From assembly GCA_964034945.1 (NCBI GenBank), contig OZ035961.1, positions 24,810,161 through 24,874,160 on the forward strand: a stretch of DNA of 64,000 nt, read 5' to 3'. Made by a program: the position numbers and the translations under genes. Origin of the DNA: Chrysopilus asiliformis. Taxonomy: Eukaryota; Arthropoda; Insecta; Diptera; Rhagionidae. Each line of letters starts with the position of its first letter. Positions within the stretch are counted from its first letter, which is position 1. Positions 33,684 through 47,109 of the stretch are shown piece after piece. The notes below the pieces were generated by a model. The model worked only from the letters and a program-made list of their open reading frames with translations, had not been told where the DNA came from and ran no database searches.

Positions 33684-34608
33684 GTTAACACCCCGATTAT
33701 TTAAGACTCGTGAATCGACGAATTTCACTTCATTTGGTTATCGGGATTATGTAAAAAAAACCCAATCATGTTAGCCTTTTTTTGCGAAATTTGTCGCAAA
33801 AAGTGACATTTCAAGTCGGCTGCTATTTTGTGATCGACAGCGGTAATTGATGGATGGAAAATGTATGGAAAATCAACGAGGGTGTTTATTATTACTATTC
33901 TTTCAATTGTAACATTTGATAATCACAAATTTTAGCTATAAAATTACTAATGTACAACAATTTGAAACCGCAACGTCCCCGCAAATTTTAAAATGGGAAG
34001 AACAGAAGTGGATCGCATAGTGGAGAGAAGGTTTTGGCTTAGGAGCTCCAGAACCCAACTAAAAGCCGTTTTATTAACGCGAAAAATTTTTACAAACCTG
34101 AAAAAAACATAACAATAATTTTACATAGTAAAATAAAAAATGTGTTACAATTCTTCCGGCAATTCCAGAGGATTGGAATTGTCTCTAAAGTTTCGCCTGA
34201 TTTGTCGGCAATCTGTATCCGAAACTTCGTCATCCGATTCGAACATTTCCAGGGAGCTCATTTTTCTTCTATAAATAAACTTAACTGACGCTTGAAATAC
34301 GTTTTTCTAATTAGTATTCGCAAACAAAATACTCAAAACTTTAAAATTTGAAACTTCAAAAGTTAATTTTGAAGTTTATCCACAAAAGTATATTGAGTCG
34401 TATAGCTAGTGCATACGCAACGAAATAGGTTCCCGTGAGCTTTGTGCTGCGGTGAGATTTGTAACCTTCATTGCAGTGATGCCATATAAGTTTCGCACTA
34501 TTTCACGAATCGGTCATGAGTCTAAGATAATTAAAAATTTCACTTTCAGTGAAATGAAATAAAATGCGTCGTTTTTAGTGAATGGTCTAAGATAATCGGG
34601 GTGTCAAC
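33684..34608. mobile_element. Harbinger-like TIR element relic
   Basis: Ends GTTAACACCCCGATTATTTA and, inverted, GTTGACACCCCGATTATCTT bound about 0.92 kb. It contains the minus-strand fragment 34261..34145, similar in kind to Harbinger N-termini. The right end runs directly into a MULE hairpin, so one of the two landed at the edge of the other. Confidence 0.6.
34145..34261 (-). pseudogene. Harbinger-like transposase N-terminal fragment
   Basis: A 38-aa frame, MSSLEMFESDDEVSDTD, then RRNFRDNSNPLELPEEL and stop. An acidic start followed by R-x-x-R-x(n)-NP-x-EL resembles PIF/Harbinger N-termini. Nothing of the catalytic domain remains. Motif-level evidence only. Confidence 0.4.
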
Positions 34609-34805
34609 TTCGACGCAGCTTTTAACTCTTGACTTCGCCATATCAGCAGCTTCAAATTTCCTGGAGTGACAGTCAAAATCACGTTTCGATTCATAGTGAC
34701 GATTCCGCGAAATTTCAAGCTGCTGATATGGCAAAGTCAAGAGTTAAAAGCTGCGTCGAAGTCGAAAGACAGAGACGCGTCGGAATACATGATTGGTGCC
34801 CAGAA
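34604..34805. mobile_element. MULE-like hairpin MITE, copy 2 (left-truncated)
   Basis: Same sequence as 6066-6299, from CTTCGACGCAGCTTTTAACT through to the right end ATGATTGGTGCCCAG. The outer part of the left arm is missing, replaced by the Harbinger-like element. Confidence 0.8.
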
Positions 34806-37379
34806 ACCGCTTACGAAACTTTTTTGTGTGTGAGGTATTTTCCAAGCATCCCTGGGGCATATGTAGCTGTTTTGATGTATTAATTATAGGACTAGACCTA
34901 GCCTTTACTGGACCCTATATAAACTTTCAATTTAAGATTTTTTTAAGTAATTATGAAATGTCGTACGCGAATATTTTTGGTTGACAAAGTCAGACACAGT
35001 AGACCGTACGAGTTTTTAGTTACGAGTTTTTGATAGTGTGATTTGGGAACTGTACGAATTTTTGAAAATGCGATTTTGAAACTCTATCCCATAGACAAAG
35101 AAAATTCCAGAAACAATGAAAAAATATCCAACAAATTTATCGTGATTTCTACAAAAATTCAGCAATCGGCGATAAGAGGCATTCATCAATTACGAGAGGC
35201 TGATTTTCAGCCCCTCGCCCCCTTCGGCAGGTTTTTCCCGAGTTTTTGTTAAGAAGTTTAGTACTACTGCAGAACCCCCTCCCACCGCTCCCAAACACTC
35301 GAAGTATGACCTATCTTATGAACATCCAATAAGTACGCATCAAAGGTCATCACACTCTGATCATAAATATTCAGTAAAAAGGGTAGTATTGGTGCTAAGT
35401 ATCGCTTTTTCGAATATTAAACGGGAATTACATGGAATTAAAAATGTTAAGCTCCCAGGACCAGGTCAAAATTGATATCACAATTTGTATCAATTAGCCA
35501 ATAGTCCATTGCGTTACCAAAAATCACGTAGCTTCAGTTGTATTATGCAGGATCAGGTGGGGATGGCTGTTACTGGGGGAATTCGGGTAGCAAGTCCTAT
35601 AATTAATGACCACTTTTAATTGCAAGTGTTTAATTTTCCCATCAATCTCTACTTTTCCAAGATATACAGAATTCGGTAGGTAGCTAACTAAAATAGCACG
35701 CAGACCGTTTGGATAGTTAAGTAGGCTTCTGTTATATATTTAGGTACAAGTTGAGTAAAAGAAGTTTAGGTTTTCGGCGACATGTTTTTGGGGTTGGTCT
35801 TCTGCTGTTATCTTAAGCTTTTTCATTTAGGCAGTCAGTATTCTCCCTTTTTGTCTATCCATACATCACCGTTTTTCAGTTGCTTGTTTTGTTCTCTATA
35901 TTTCTATTCTCAATAGTCAATAAAAGTACAAAATAGCTTTTAATAGCCTCGCATTAAGAAGCCTATTTATCAGTTGTCATTGCGATGTTTTTCTTGTAGT
36001 TTTGCTTTCATCCCTCACCCCTCGCCGGGTAAACTATAACTATGAATATATAGTAGCTAAAGATGTAATATCAGGATATACTTAAGGATTTGTGTGTTTT
36101 CCTGTCACTGATTTTGGTCTTTAATGTTTATACTATTTTGACTAAACGCTTTTTGTATAAACAGACGTAAATGTAGTATTTTTTTTTTGTGAAACCTATT
36201 AGACAAGACATGTTATCTATAGGTATTTACGGTAGTACATCAAGGTAGATGGAAAAGACACGTGCAGAAATCTTAAAGAGGCTGAGTAATTCATTCCGTC
36301 TATAGCGGCATAGTACTTTTTTGTCTGTTTCTTAGCGTTAAGTAGAAAAACCTTTTGGCTGCCAATTTATTCCTTTTTCTCCAAAGTCCATCCGACTCCC
36401 CTTAACAAACGTCCACTGGGATGGATTTTTCTTCTAACGGCCGCCGCACTGTTAAACTTCACCCCCAGTGATCTTAGACACAGCTCGTAATTTATTTACG
36501 AAGAAGACGTGAAGGTCCAACTCCTTTGGACACATCCGTAAAAACGTACACTGAATAAAGGCCACACATTGGAAGATAAAAAAATAACCTTTGCAGATAT
36601 TGGCGTAACGAAGGGAAAAAGGATAAAGTAGTCCATTGCCTGACCAAATAAACAGATTCGATGGCTGAGGATTGGGGATAAGGAATGTGTCGAGAAGGTA
36701 ATTACATGAAAAACTACACAAGAAAATGGATTTGAAATTGAGTGCGATTTTTCTTACATGGAGAAATGTAATGATGTGAAATTGACCAATATAAGTTGCT
36801 AGGTGAGTGTAGTCTATGTGTTTGGTATTAGGCAAGTAACATCAGTAAATGGACTTAAGTTTTACGGATACTTTTACGTCGTTTTTTTTTCCTTCGAAGC
36901 TTCGACGGCTGTTATTTTAGGGGTTGTCTGGCTATCTTAGATGACTTAAACATTAGAGGTAATGGGGGAATGTTTACGCAAGAAAGATCACAGGTATAAG
37001 TCTCTTTTAAGATGTTTGATTTGTTATTGATTCGAATTGGTTGGTGTGTTAAGGGCGAGAGATAATTGAAAGTAATTTAAAATGTAATTTAAGCCTAGTT
37101 CAGATGGATTAATTTCATGAGAATTTAATAAAATATCAGTTAAAAAGTCAGTTCATTTAATAGACGACAATTTATTTTGTTCATATAATATGGATAAATG
37201 GATAAATAAACTTGGAATCTTTATTTTTTCTTTCCAAGTGACCAAATCTGTGGATATTGATGAGAAAAAATGATGCATTTCATTATGAAACTGGTGAAAA
37301 AAAATACGAGTTTCATATTGAAAATAGATATGAAATTTTTCATTCAAAATCAATGAATAAATATCAGTTGCGATCAACA
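34806..37379. other. Intergenic, complex sequence without gene
   Basis: Composition is less homopolymeric than the rest. The longest frame (36452-36835, minus) has no recognised motif and no splice partners. No repeats with clear ends. Confidence 0.5.
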
Positions 37380-37750
37380 CAAAACTTTCCTCTGCAATAT
37401 TGAGTTTTGGAAAAAAATTGTGAAAAATATTGTATTTTCAAATCTCTTGAGATCTGTTAAAGATACGTAAAAACCCATAAATTTGGTTATACGCATTTTT
37501 TTCATAAAAGTGCATAGTTTTCGAGAGATTTTCAAAATACTGATTTTTTTTCAAATATCTTGAAAACCGTTACAGATACAAAAAGACCGTTAAATCAGAA
37601 AATGTAGAATATTTTATATCCTCTAAATTTTGTTATATTCATTTTTTCCCAAAAGAACAAAAGTATCGAGGAATTTTCAAAAAACTGTATATAAAAAAAA
37701 TTGTATGGGAGTTACCCGTTATAGAGATTTCGTACCGATCAGAAATTTTC
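37380..37750. repeat. Dispersed repeat family, member 3
   Basis: Shares 'cctctgcaatattgagttttgg', 'gatacgtaaaaacc', ATTGTATGGGAGTTACCCGT and CGTACCGATCAGAAATTT with 19980-20460 and 25440-26560. It stops where the Tc1 element begins. Confidence 0.65.
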
Positions 37751-37752
37751 TA

Positions 37753-39418
37753 CAGTGAGTCAAAGTGAAACTCATACACCATCACGAAAACTTTTAATGA
37801 AAGAAAAAATTAGTCTTCTACTGCAACTTTAGTTAAAGCAACCCATATAATTTATTAAATAATTCATAAATTAACAAAACACAAAAATTTAATTCGAAAT
37901 GTTTAAATTTGTTGGGAAAATTAAAAATAGAAATTTCAGATAACAAAAATGAAGTCAAAATGAAACTCATACAAAGTTCAAATGTTGAATAAAACAATAT
38001 CAAAATTGAAATATTATTAAAAAGTCAATATTTTGTTGGGTAGCCCTTGGATGTTCGCACATGTTTTAAACGTGTAGGCATAGATTTAACCAGTTTTTCA
38101 CAATAGGATTCAGTAATTTTGTTCCATTCGTCTTCTATTGCATTTTTCAGGTCACTGACGTTGGACATGGTATAATTCCGGATTCCAATTTCTAGCTGGC
38201 TCCACAAATTTTCAATAACATTTAAATCTGGCGATTGTGGTGGTGTCTCGATCACTTTTGGGCAGTTAAAAAGTAACCACATGCGCACTTTCCAAGCCTT
38301 ATGCTTGGGATCATTATCTTGATAGTATTTAAAATGTTGTAGGATCCCAAGGTTTTCAGCACTAACCTTCAAATTTTGTCTTAAAATATTTAAGTAAACA
38401 TCCTGGTTCATTATTCCATCGATAAAAACTAATTTACCAAGTCCAGCAGCAGACATACACCCCCATACAGTAACACTGCCACCACCATGCTTCACCGTCG
38501 GACGTAAATTGCCAGGTTTTAACTCTTCATTGGGCTTTCTTCAAACCGTTACCTTCCCATCGGATGTGAACAAGTTAAATTTGCTTTCATCAGCAAAAAT
38601 CACGGTCCTCCAGAAGTCAAAATCGCGTACAGCGCATTCTTTCACAAAGGCTAATCTTTTCTTTCTATTTTTCTTGTTAATATAGGGTTTATTTCTGGCT
38701 ACTCTTCCATTTAAATTGTTTTTTCTGAGAACTATGCGGATAGTTTCTGGATTAGCTTTCTTACCTAGAAATTTTTCAGCTGCAGATGCAAGTTTTGGTG
38801 CACTTCATTTGGGATTTTTTTGAATTTCTCGCACTAGCCACCGCTCATCTTTGAAATTAAATATTTTTCTGTTGCTGATTTTTTCTTTATTCAAAACACC
38901 TTGTCCATTTTTGTAACGATTTATAACACACTGTACCGTAGAATGACTTCTATTTACCATTATACCGATTTCTCGGAGAGTTTTTCCTTTTTTATAATGA
39001 TGAATTATTAATTCCCTTTCTACTTTCGAAGATTGTCCTCTTTGTCGACCCATTATCAGAAAAACTGTATTTAAATTCTTCAAAAACCTTCCAATTGCAA
39101 CTAAAATAATTTTTCTATAATGCGTCTTGCAATTAAACACTTTCTATAATGCGTCTTGCACTTACGATTATATTTACAAGCGTAATAACGGCTGTGTATG
39201 AGTTTCATTTTGAGGGGATTCCCCTATCTTTAAAAAGAGTGACGTCGTTTTAGACTTTTATACCAAAGCTTCGCTAACGTTTGTTGGTGGCGTAACAGTC
39301 GATAAGTAGGACATTTCATTAAACCAATAAAAGGATCATCAAATTAAATAAAAAACAGTATTTTTTTTTATTAAAGTTAATTCACATTGCGGTGTATGAG
39401 TTTCACTTTGACTCACTG
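37753..39418 (-). mobile_element. Tc1-family element, near full length
   Basis: Ends CAGTGAGTCAAAGTGAAACT and its inverse, flanked by TA at 37751-37752 and 39419-39420; 1,666 bp. Second, inner copies of the (GTCAAAATGAAACTCATAC) motif at about 37957 and 39191 give the inverted-repeat/direct-repeat ends known from several Tc1 elements. Encodes the 342-codon transposase 39053..38025 with two stops. Confidence 0.92.
38025..39053 (-). pseudogene. Tc1 transposase (DD34E), two premature stops
   Basis: One continuous 342-codon frame starting MGRQRGQSSKVERELI. N-terminal helix-turn-helix (REIGIMVNRSHSTVQCVINR); catalytic residues FADESKF, YQDNDPKHKA and NVIENLW, with 34 residues between the second Asp and the Glu. 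Stops are TGA at 38805-38807 and TGA at 38541-38543, the second where a Trp is usual (KVTVxRKPNEE). No frameshift. The element must have died recently by point mutation. Confidence 0.92.
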
Positions 39419-39716
39419 TATCTGTTTCCCATTCACATACGTTTCGCATTCGTTTGATGGATTTTATTATAGGTATTCATGAAAACGGATAAAATTACCG
39501 ATTGCATAGTTGGGTATTTTTACTCGAAGTGTTTCATGCACGTAATCCACAAATAATTTATGAAAATCGATCAGCTAAAGCTTTCTTGGTTACTGCGGGA
39601 AGCTTTTGGAAAACTTGAAAGTTCACTGAATCAAAAAATAGCTCGTTTTCTTCGTTATACTTGCTATATTTTAGTGTTTAATCTATGGTAATACACAATT
39701 TCACCAACTCTTAAGC

Positions 39717-39895
39717 CCAATTCAGACTAACGATTACGATTGCGATCACGATTGCGATTACGATTGCGATTATGGTTGCGATTACGATTGCGATTACGAT
39801 TGCGATTACGATTGCGATTACGATTGCGATCGCGATAACGATTAAGCTTCCTCGACCAATGAGATCAAAGCTTTCATGTACCTATCGTTGCGGAA
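39717..39895. mobile_element. Minisatellite-ended MITE, copy 1
   Basis: Starts CCCAATTCAGACTAACGATT, followed by a GATTAC/GATTGC hexamer array to about 39840, then AAGCTTCCTCGACCAATGAG and CTTTCATGTACCTATCGTTG. The latter is the inverse of the 44970-45035 sequence in copy 2. The far terminal repeat is not found, so it may be half an element. Confidence 0.6.
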
Positions 39896-42800
39896 AACAT
39901 TATTATTAAATTCATACCTACTTTTAAAAAATATATATTTCTGCCAAACATTTTTGTCTTCCAAAAATATTGTGAAAAACAACAAAAGCCGTCTAAAAAA
40001 CTGTTTTTTTTTCAAGTAAAATCTTGTCTGGAAAACCAACTTTAAGATTGAATGAAGTGATATATCAACAACAAAGATACTAATTTAAATTAGATCCTCT
40101 GGTAGGTTTAACTGAGACAATAGTTTAACTGTTCCCATTTACCCACAATTCAAATAATAATCCGAGTAAAACATACTAACACGTTGTCACATCCTTTTTC
40201 TCAAGTAATTTACTTTTACTTTTCAACATGCTTAACATAATCAAAGTACCTTAAATCGTGATAAAATTTCGTTTGGAAATTCGCGGTTTATGAAAAGTAA
40301 CTTTCACTATAAGGTGTAAAAGAGGCTCCTAATCCCGATGTAATGATCATCTTAAGTGGAAGTCGTTAGCGACAACAAACTTATTCACCTATTGTGCTCG
40401 TAACTTCATTTGGGGTTGACTTTTAAGGGTAGATAAAGAAATTTACTCAACGTGATATGCGTATATATTCAAATATGTTGATGTAAATATATACATAATG
40501 TTGAGTGAAGATACATTTTGAATTTGGAGGCAGCATTACATCTATAGGATGTTTGTAAGTGTAACAAAGGGAGGAAATGAAGGTGCTTGACGAAACCGCA
40601 CTCCATCGTACATAAACGAGCTTAATGTACGCGAGGCAAGGACACACCTTCCAGCTACAAGCTCGCCTAACGTTTTATACGTACCTCTACCTAAAGAATT
40701 CTCTTTGAAATGTGCTAAGAAGGAAGTTTAAGTTAAAAATTGGCCGCCTTATCTGGGGGAGATTATCCTTATATTTGTTTTAATAGACTTTTGAGTGCGT
40801 TCGAGGATATGTGCGTGTTTTGTAGTACTACCGAGGCATTTACATATAGTATATTGCTGTTAACAGGAGGTAAACTTTCCTGCCGTCGTGTCGAGTCGAG
40901 AGAGGAAATTGTCTTATTAGGCGCTGTATATCCGCGAACAAGGTAACAAGTTAATAATTGAGGGTTTTAAGTACATCATGATATCAAACAAAAAAAAAAA
41001 CACGATAGGAATGGAAAATCGGAGGGGATAAATTAGAATTATGACATGGTGGATTACTAATATAAAATTTATTTACCATTGAATATTAGATAAAAAGAAT
41101 AATCTTCTGGGCTAACGCAATTGATCAGTTTCTTTATGTGCCACTTAAATTTTCATGGAATCTCTGTTAAATATTAAAGTCCAAGTGTAAGATGATTTGT
41201 CTTGAAGGTAAGCAGAACCACCCTCAGATCCGCTATGGAATAAAAAAAATAAAAAAAAACGTTACATAACACACGATTACACCCTTAAAAGTTTTTATTT
41301 CGTTGCGAGTCCTTTTGATGCGATGAAAAGAAATTAACAAAAGTATTATAAGGCATCAGAATAAAAGGCTATATGGAAGATGTTAAGTAGAAGGATCTGA
41401 TGAATAACAGAAGGCTCTCTTCATACAGTTTTAAGCCACGGCAAGGAATATCCTCCCATATTTTGTTGTTGCCAGTCAGTAATAATACCAACAACACCGA
41501 CTAGTACACAAAAAAATATTAATTTATCCCCTGGCGTGACGAAACCATAAACTTTTTTTTTTGTTATCGTCATAACTACAACGTCTTGGAATATTACTTT
41601 TGAGTCCAATGTGCTTAAAGATGCTGATCCTGCTGTTGGTTGTTGTTTGGATGCCAATGATGATGACGCGGGGATCACCTTTTCTGCTATTGTTGCTTTA
41701 TGTATACACATTGCGTAATAAAACCAAGAGAAAGTGCGAGAAAGCTTTTGTCGCTGATTGTGACATTATGTTATTACTGTGACTTTTTCTAAGCCAACCA
41801 TCTTCATCCTCTTACATTTCTGACTTCTGTCCAGGGAGCATAAACCATTCAAGTTAATATAGAAGCCCAGACCAGACCTGTATTTTACTTCTCAACAAAC
41901 CAGTTAAGTCCTTTAAGTCGATTGCCTGTCGAGAGTAGGAAGGACATTCTACAGATGGATATTCTGGGATATTGTAGATCTTCAGATGAGAAAATATAAC
42001 AAAGAATGCCACTTAAATACGCTTTAGCCGAAGAGGGTGGCATACAAAAAAAAATCATAATGATTTTCTCCTGGTACCTTTTTGATAAATATCACAATAA
42101 TAAAGCGATTCCACCGCTGGGAGTCACTTTACTAATAAAATTTAGTTGCTCTTTTTATCATACCCTCCCAAAAAAAGTTACTTTCACAAAAAGATATTCT
42201 TGTTGTTTTATTGGAATTTTCATATTTTTCATTTTATTTTTCTGGGAATCATAAAGAAAAACTTTTTATTACATCTAAAATTTTTGAAAATATTCTCGAT
42301 ATCGATTTTTTCTCTAATTTTTCGATATATTCTAACAGTGAAAGGTTAAACATATTCGTATAAACTAAACTGCATGCAAATTCACTGACTTGAACTTCTC
42401 TTCAATTATGTGTTTTCTTATACCGTGTAACGCAATAATAACGTTATAATGTAACGAAATGATTTTTTTTAAATCCAATTTCTTTTAAATCCAAATGAAA
42501 TTTCGATATTCGATGCTTCGATTCTTTTCAGTACAGAATTTGTACAGAATAAAAAAATCGAAAATGCGCTCAAGATCCATCATCTCTTAATGTTTAATAT
42601 TAGCGTGCAAAGAGTCCTAGTCAATCATTACTGTTTACTGCAAAAAAAACTGTTTTTCAAAGCTCTTTTCATGGAAATATTGTTTAATTAAATCCATTGC
42701 GGATAGTATATTTTTGACAGCCAAAAGTTTCATTACAAGATCCTAAAACTAACTAGACTATCAACATCAGAGGTTCTAGATTATATGCACCGCATAGAGA

Positions 42801-44819
42801 AAGAAGTACAGAGCTCGAAGCAATGTTCCGGTCAAGAGATGTGCATACATCATCTAAAATTTCATCTGTAACTTCATTACAGTATACTTCGAAACTGTGT
42901 ACAAGTTCAAAACAGCTCCTGTACAATTTCCCATCACAAGAACTATGAGAAAAAAAGAAAATCTTTTACTAAATTTTTTTTTCTAGGTTTATGTGGAGTC
43001 AGCCTCAAAGCTCAGCTGTTCTCGATGATGAACTGGCCAGTGACACAAAGCAAATCACACCAACGGCGACATAACACATTTCCATTGCAATTTTATGAAA
43101 ACATCTACGATGGCCAGGACATAAAGGCATTTTCGACGTTTTAGACTATAGAATGTTGTGAATTTGTAGAGTATAGCAGTTGAAAAAATAAATAAATAAG
43201 AGGAAAGATGCCTTCAAGAAAAAGATGAAATGAAGTTGAACCACACAACCGCAACATATATAGTAACTATAACTCTATCGTCCGAATGGCCTTCCTATAA
43301 CAATATACGATGACATTTTCATATATCCTTATATGAGTGTCCATATCATTTACGTATGTATCCATGGGGAAAAGTTGTGAACTTCTTCAATAATGGAATA
43401 TCCTTCTGTATAAGATGTTGTATTCTGGCCACAATCATCAGAGTCTCAAGTTGCTCGGTTTCGAAGTGAAAAATCGCCAAAAGGCATTCGAGCATCTTTT
43501 CCTTTACGGAGTTCTTCATACACTCCTTAGTATATGTGAATTCTCTAAAAAAAAAAGGAAACCAGACTTTTCGCCTTTTATCACTTCATGTTCGACAGCA
43601 TACAATAGAATATCTCAACATCTAACAAATCATAAAGGATGTGTAGGATACAGATAGCTGACTTTATAGTATACACACCTTTGGAACCTATCCCGCTATA
43701 GATAGACTTCTATTGTCCTTAGTTTGGCCTGTACTGACGAACGTCCTGCTAAACTTCCTTTTTAACAAAGTCCAAGTTGATGAAAAAAAGAACGCAAATT
43801 TCAGGGAGTTGGTTTTAGAATTTCCCCTCCATTTTTTTTTCGACAATCCATTAGAAATATTTTAAAGTATTTTCAAAATATAAGGAATAGCTTAAGTTAT
43901 TTGAGTAAGAAAAAAATGAATCAATCAAAATAACTGATGCCGTCCTAATACCTTATTCCCTTGAAATACCGTAACCTTAAAATACTCTCCCGGAGCACTC
44001 AACTATGCAAAGAATTTCTAATAAATCTTAATTGCCCCATTTTACCAATCGCTTAGTAAGGAGCTGTGCTATAGTACGTAATGGGATCCTTAAAACAATT
44101 TTTTTTTGTCTTCAAGTTTCTGTATGAGGAATTTCTGAGCATATGTTCAGGCATTCAATTTATATTCTGGCACGAGTATTCAATATTTCATCAGATAATT
44201 GGAAAATTAACAATCCTTCGACCAAACAAAATTTTATTAAATTGTTTTAAAGTTTTTTATAAGTGAAATCATCACGAAACACTAGTTTAAGTGTATAAAA
44301 TAGAGTAATCGAGTTTGCCATCATTCAAAAAAAAAGCCAAATAAAGTAATTTCAGTGATGAATTTGTTAATATTCTTCGGTGAAATTGAATTACACTAAA
44401 CTTTTACACACATCAAAACACTGTTGGAGTATTAGAAAACTATCTATACTGAGTATAAAGCTGGAAGGAATGTAATAAGAATGCCAAAATCAATGTATTT
44501 AATAATACTGAAAAACATTTAAAAAAAATTTGTTTCTCTTTCTGTTTGTTTGTTTGTTCCGGCATCACGCGAACTTGGCTCAGCCGATTTTGATTAAATT
44601 TTGCACATGGAAAGTTACTTTCAGATGGCAGGATCCGTCATAATATCCTCCCTTCCATTGGAATGTGGTTTGCTGTGTTGATACAAGAATCCCGCATACA
44701 AACCACTACCTTTACAAAACGCACCTCTCCTCCGCCCGTCATCCCCCTCTCCGATTATCTCATAAACTGCTGAAGGGATTTTGATCGAGTTTTCATCATT
44801 CGATAGATCATGCCTAAGA
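39896..44819. other. Long intergenic stretch, no gene seen
   Basis: Complex but stop-rich sequence. Frames up to 96 codons (such as 41421-41711 minus) show no motif and no plausible splicing. A repeat-like fragment with a GTTTGTTTGTTT tract followed by 'ggctcagccgattttgatt' lies near 44520-44600 and resembles the Helitron-like internal sequence. Nothing else to report. Confidence 0.5.
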
Positions 44820-45066
44820 CCTGACTTAAGCCCAATTCCGACTAGCCATTGCGATTACGATTACGAATGAGATTACGAATGAGATTACGATTGCGATTAC
44901 GATTACGATTACGATTGCGATTACGATTACGATTACGATTACGATTACGATTGTGATTATGATTGAAGCTTTTCTGATTAAGGCTTTCAACGATAGGGAC
45001 ATGAAAGCATTGATCTCATTGGTCGAGGAAGCTCAATGGTGATCGCAATCGCAATCGTTAGTCTGA
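44820..45066. mobile_element. Minisatellite-ended MITE, copy 2
   Basis: Left end TTCCGACTAGCCATTGCGAT leading into an ACGATT/GCGATT array (about 44845-44960); right end ATCGCAATCGCAATCGTTAG TCTGAG is its inverse. About 70 bp of unique centre. The arrays at the two ends differ in length. Confidence 0.7.
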
Positions 45067-47105
45067 GAGATAAAATAAGGTTAAAATTTAGAAAAAATAT
45101 CAAAAAAAATAATATTTTTAAAATATCTCAAGAACCGTTAACCCTTAATGGCATAAAAAAGTGCAAATATTCTTTTTACCCATTCGGCACACGAAAAAAA
45201 ATTTTTTTTCATTTTTTTTAGTGATAACATTTTAAAGTCTCCGTTATGAATATAATACTATCCTTCTATAGCAGTAATATAATACTATATAATATTATCC
45301 TTCAAAAATTTTTGTTTTAATATCGCCATTACACTACCACAGATCCCCCCGGCCTAATTTGACGGACCACCCCTTACCAAAATTAGTGTAAAAAGCTTTA
45401 ATTTTACTCCTGTGTGTGTGGATGTCGGTCAAGCCTGTAAATGGGGTAAGTTAAGACCCTTCTAATTGAATTACTATCTAACTTATTAAAAGTAAATCTG
45501 ATAACTGCATCTTCAGAGTAAATTTAAGGAGTTTCATATTTTCTATACATTTCGTTGTAGGCTGTAATATCGCCAGTGGTCAGAGAATATCACATTAACT
45601 CTTGGTCAATTCTTTCGTAGAATTCATTCGAACCGTAACGATATAAATTTAAAGAAATCCCCTTCGCTGTTGTAAAACTGACACAAATTGAGTAATAAGT
45701 TAAGGAATAAAAGCATCAAATAGAGTAAAAATATAGTTTCGATCCGGGAAAAGGGAAGAAAAAAATTAACTAAAATGCAATAACCTTTGTGTGATCCCAA
45801 AAGATATCCGAAAATGTCAATTGCCACATTTTATTTGAGCCACACCGAATCCACTGTCCAGTATTGGGTTACGTTGAGACGAATAAGTTAGACTGGGGTT
45901 GGTTAAACATTAACTACTTGTCCACTATGTCTATTTGGTATCTAAGTACGGCTATTTGCTCATCCTGAGCTCCTAAGGAATAGATTGTATCTCTTTTGCT
46001 TAGTTTTTGGACAAATAATCAAAATTAATTGGTATTCCAGTAACACGCAATTTAAACCCTGTTAACATAAGTAACTATTCAAGTGGTCACTAAGGTCCTT
46101 TCTATCCGTTTAACTATTTAACTACAAATACATGTGGATACATTTTGATGTGAATGGATAATATATACTCGTATATGGACTTACATATGTAAATCGCAGA
46201 TAAGATATAGTGAATTTGTGGATGGTGTGTGGCAAGTTTCATATATGATAGGAAGGTTTCATATCTTTCAACAAAATGTAGCGACTTTCAGAATTGGGAC
46301 ATGTACCTCTCTACACTCGTATTTAATTGCTGTCCGATGCTGTTCGTTCATTGTCCGAACCGAAGTGGTTGGTATGCACAGGACTTTTTGGGGTAATAAT
46401 AATATAGAGATAGGATGTCACAAGTGCGTCAATATATCGTCTATACAGTATAGATAGTTTATTATTTCGATAGATATCGTAGTAGAGTTAGATATCCTAG
46501 GAAAATTATACAACATACTTGTAATCTTATAGTATCCGTAGATATACTTTTCTAACACAGCATCCATATAGTTGTTGTATATTTTAAACATGATGGTAAA
46601 CCATAAGACTGGGAATATGTGGGATTACGACTCTCATATATTAAGTGCCCCTTCGAGATATCTAAATTACAGTAATTGACAGATATACTGATATGGTTTA
46701 TTAATTAGTTAAGTGTATCAATGTATAAACTCATCTTCTGATTTCAATTCGAAAATTTAACTACTTATTCTAAAAGTTCTTATAGAATACAAGTAGACAG
46801 GATAGATAGATAGATTGGTCCACTAAGATTGTTTAATATTCTAAGATAGTAAAACGAAACTCAGTTTGACTTTTCATTCTGCCTTGATTAGTTTTATTTA
46901 CACACAAATGAAGGATGATCGTCTTTTTAGATATCTTTAATCAGATAACTATAAATTTATGTAAAATGACCACAAACCCGTAATCAAATTCTTAGTGACT
47001 TTTGAAATATGTTAAGTAAATTAAAAAAGGTCTTTAGTGGCTCAGAATTTTGCCAACACGTGGATAAAATAATCATGATAAACGTAGCAAGTTCCAAAAG
47101 GAAAA
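45067..47105. other. Intergenic, no gene seen
   Basis: No domain-bearing frame, no bounded repeat. Confidence 0.5.
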
Positions 47106-47109
47106 ATAT

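Noticed and set aside
36452..36835. 127-codon minus-strand frame
   Set aside because: No domain, signal peptide or splice partner; composition like random AT-rich DNA.
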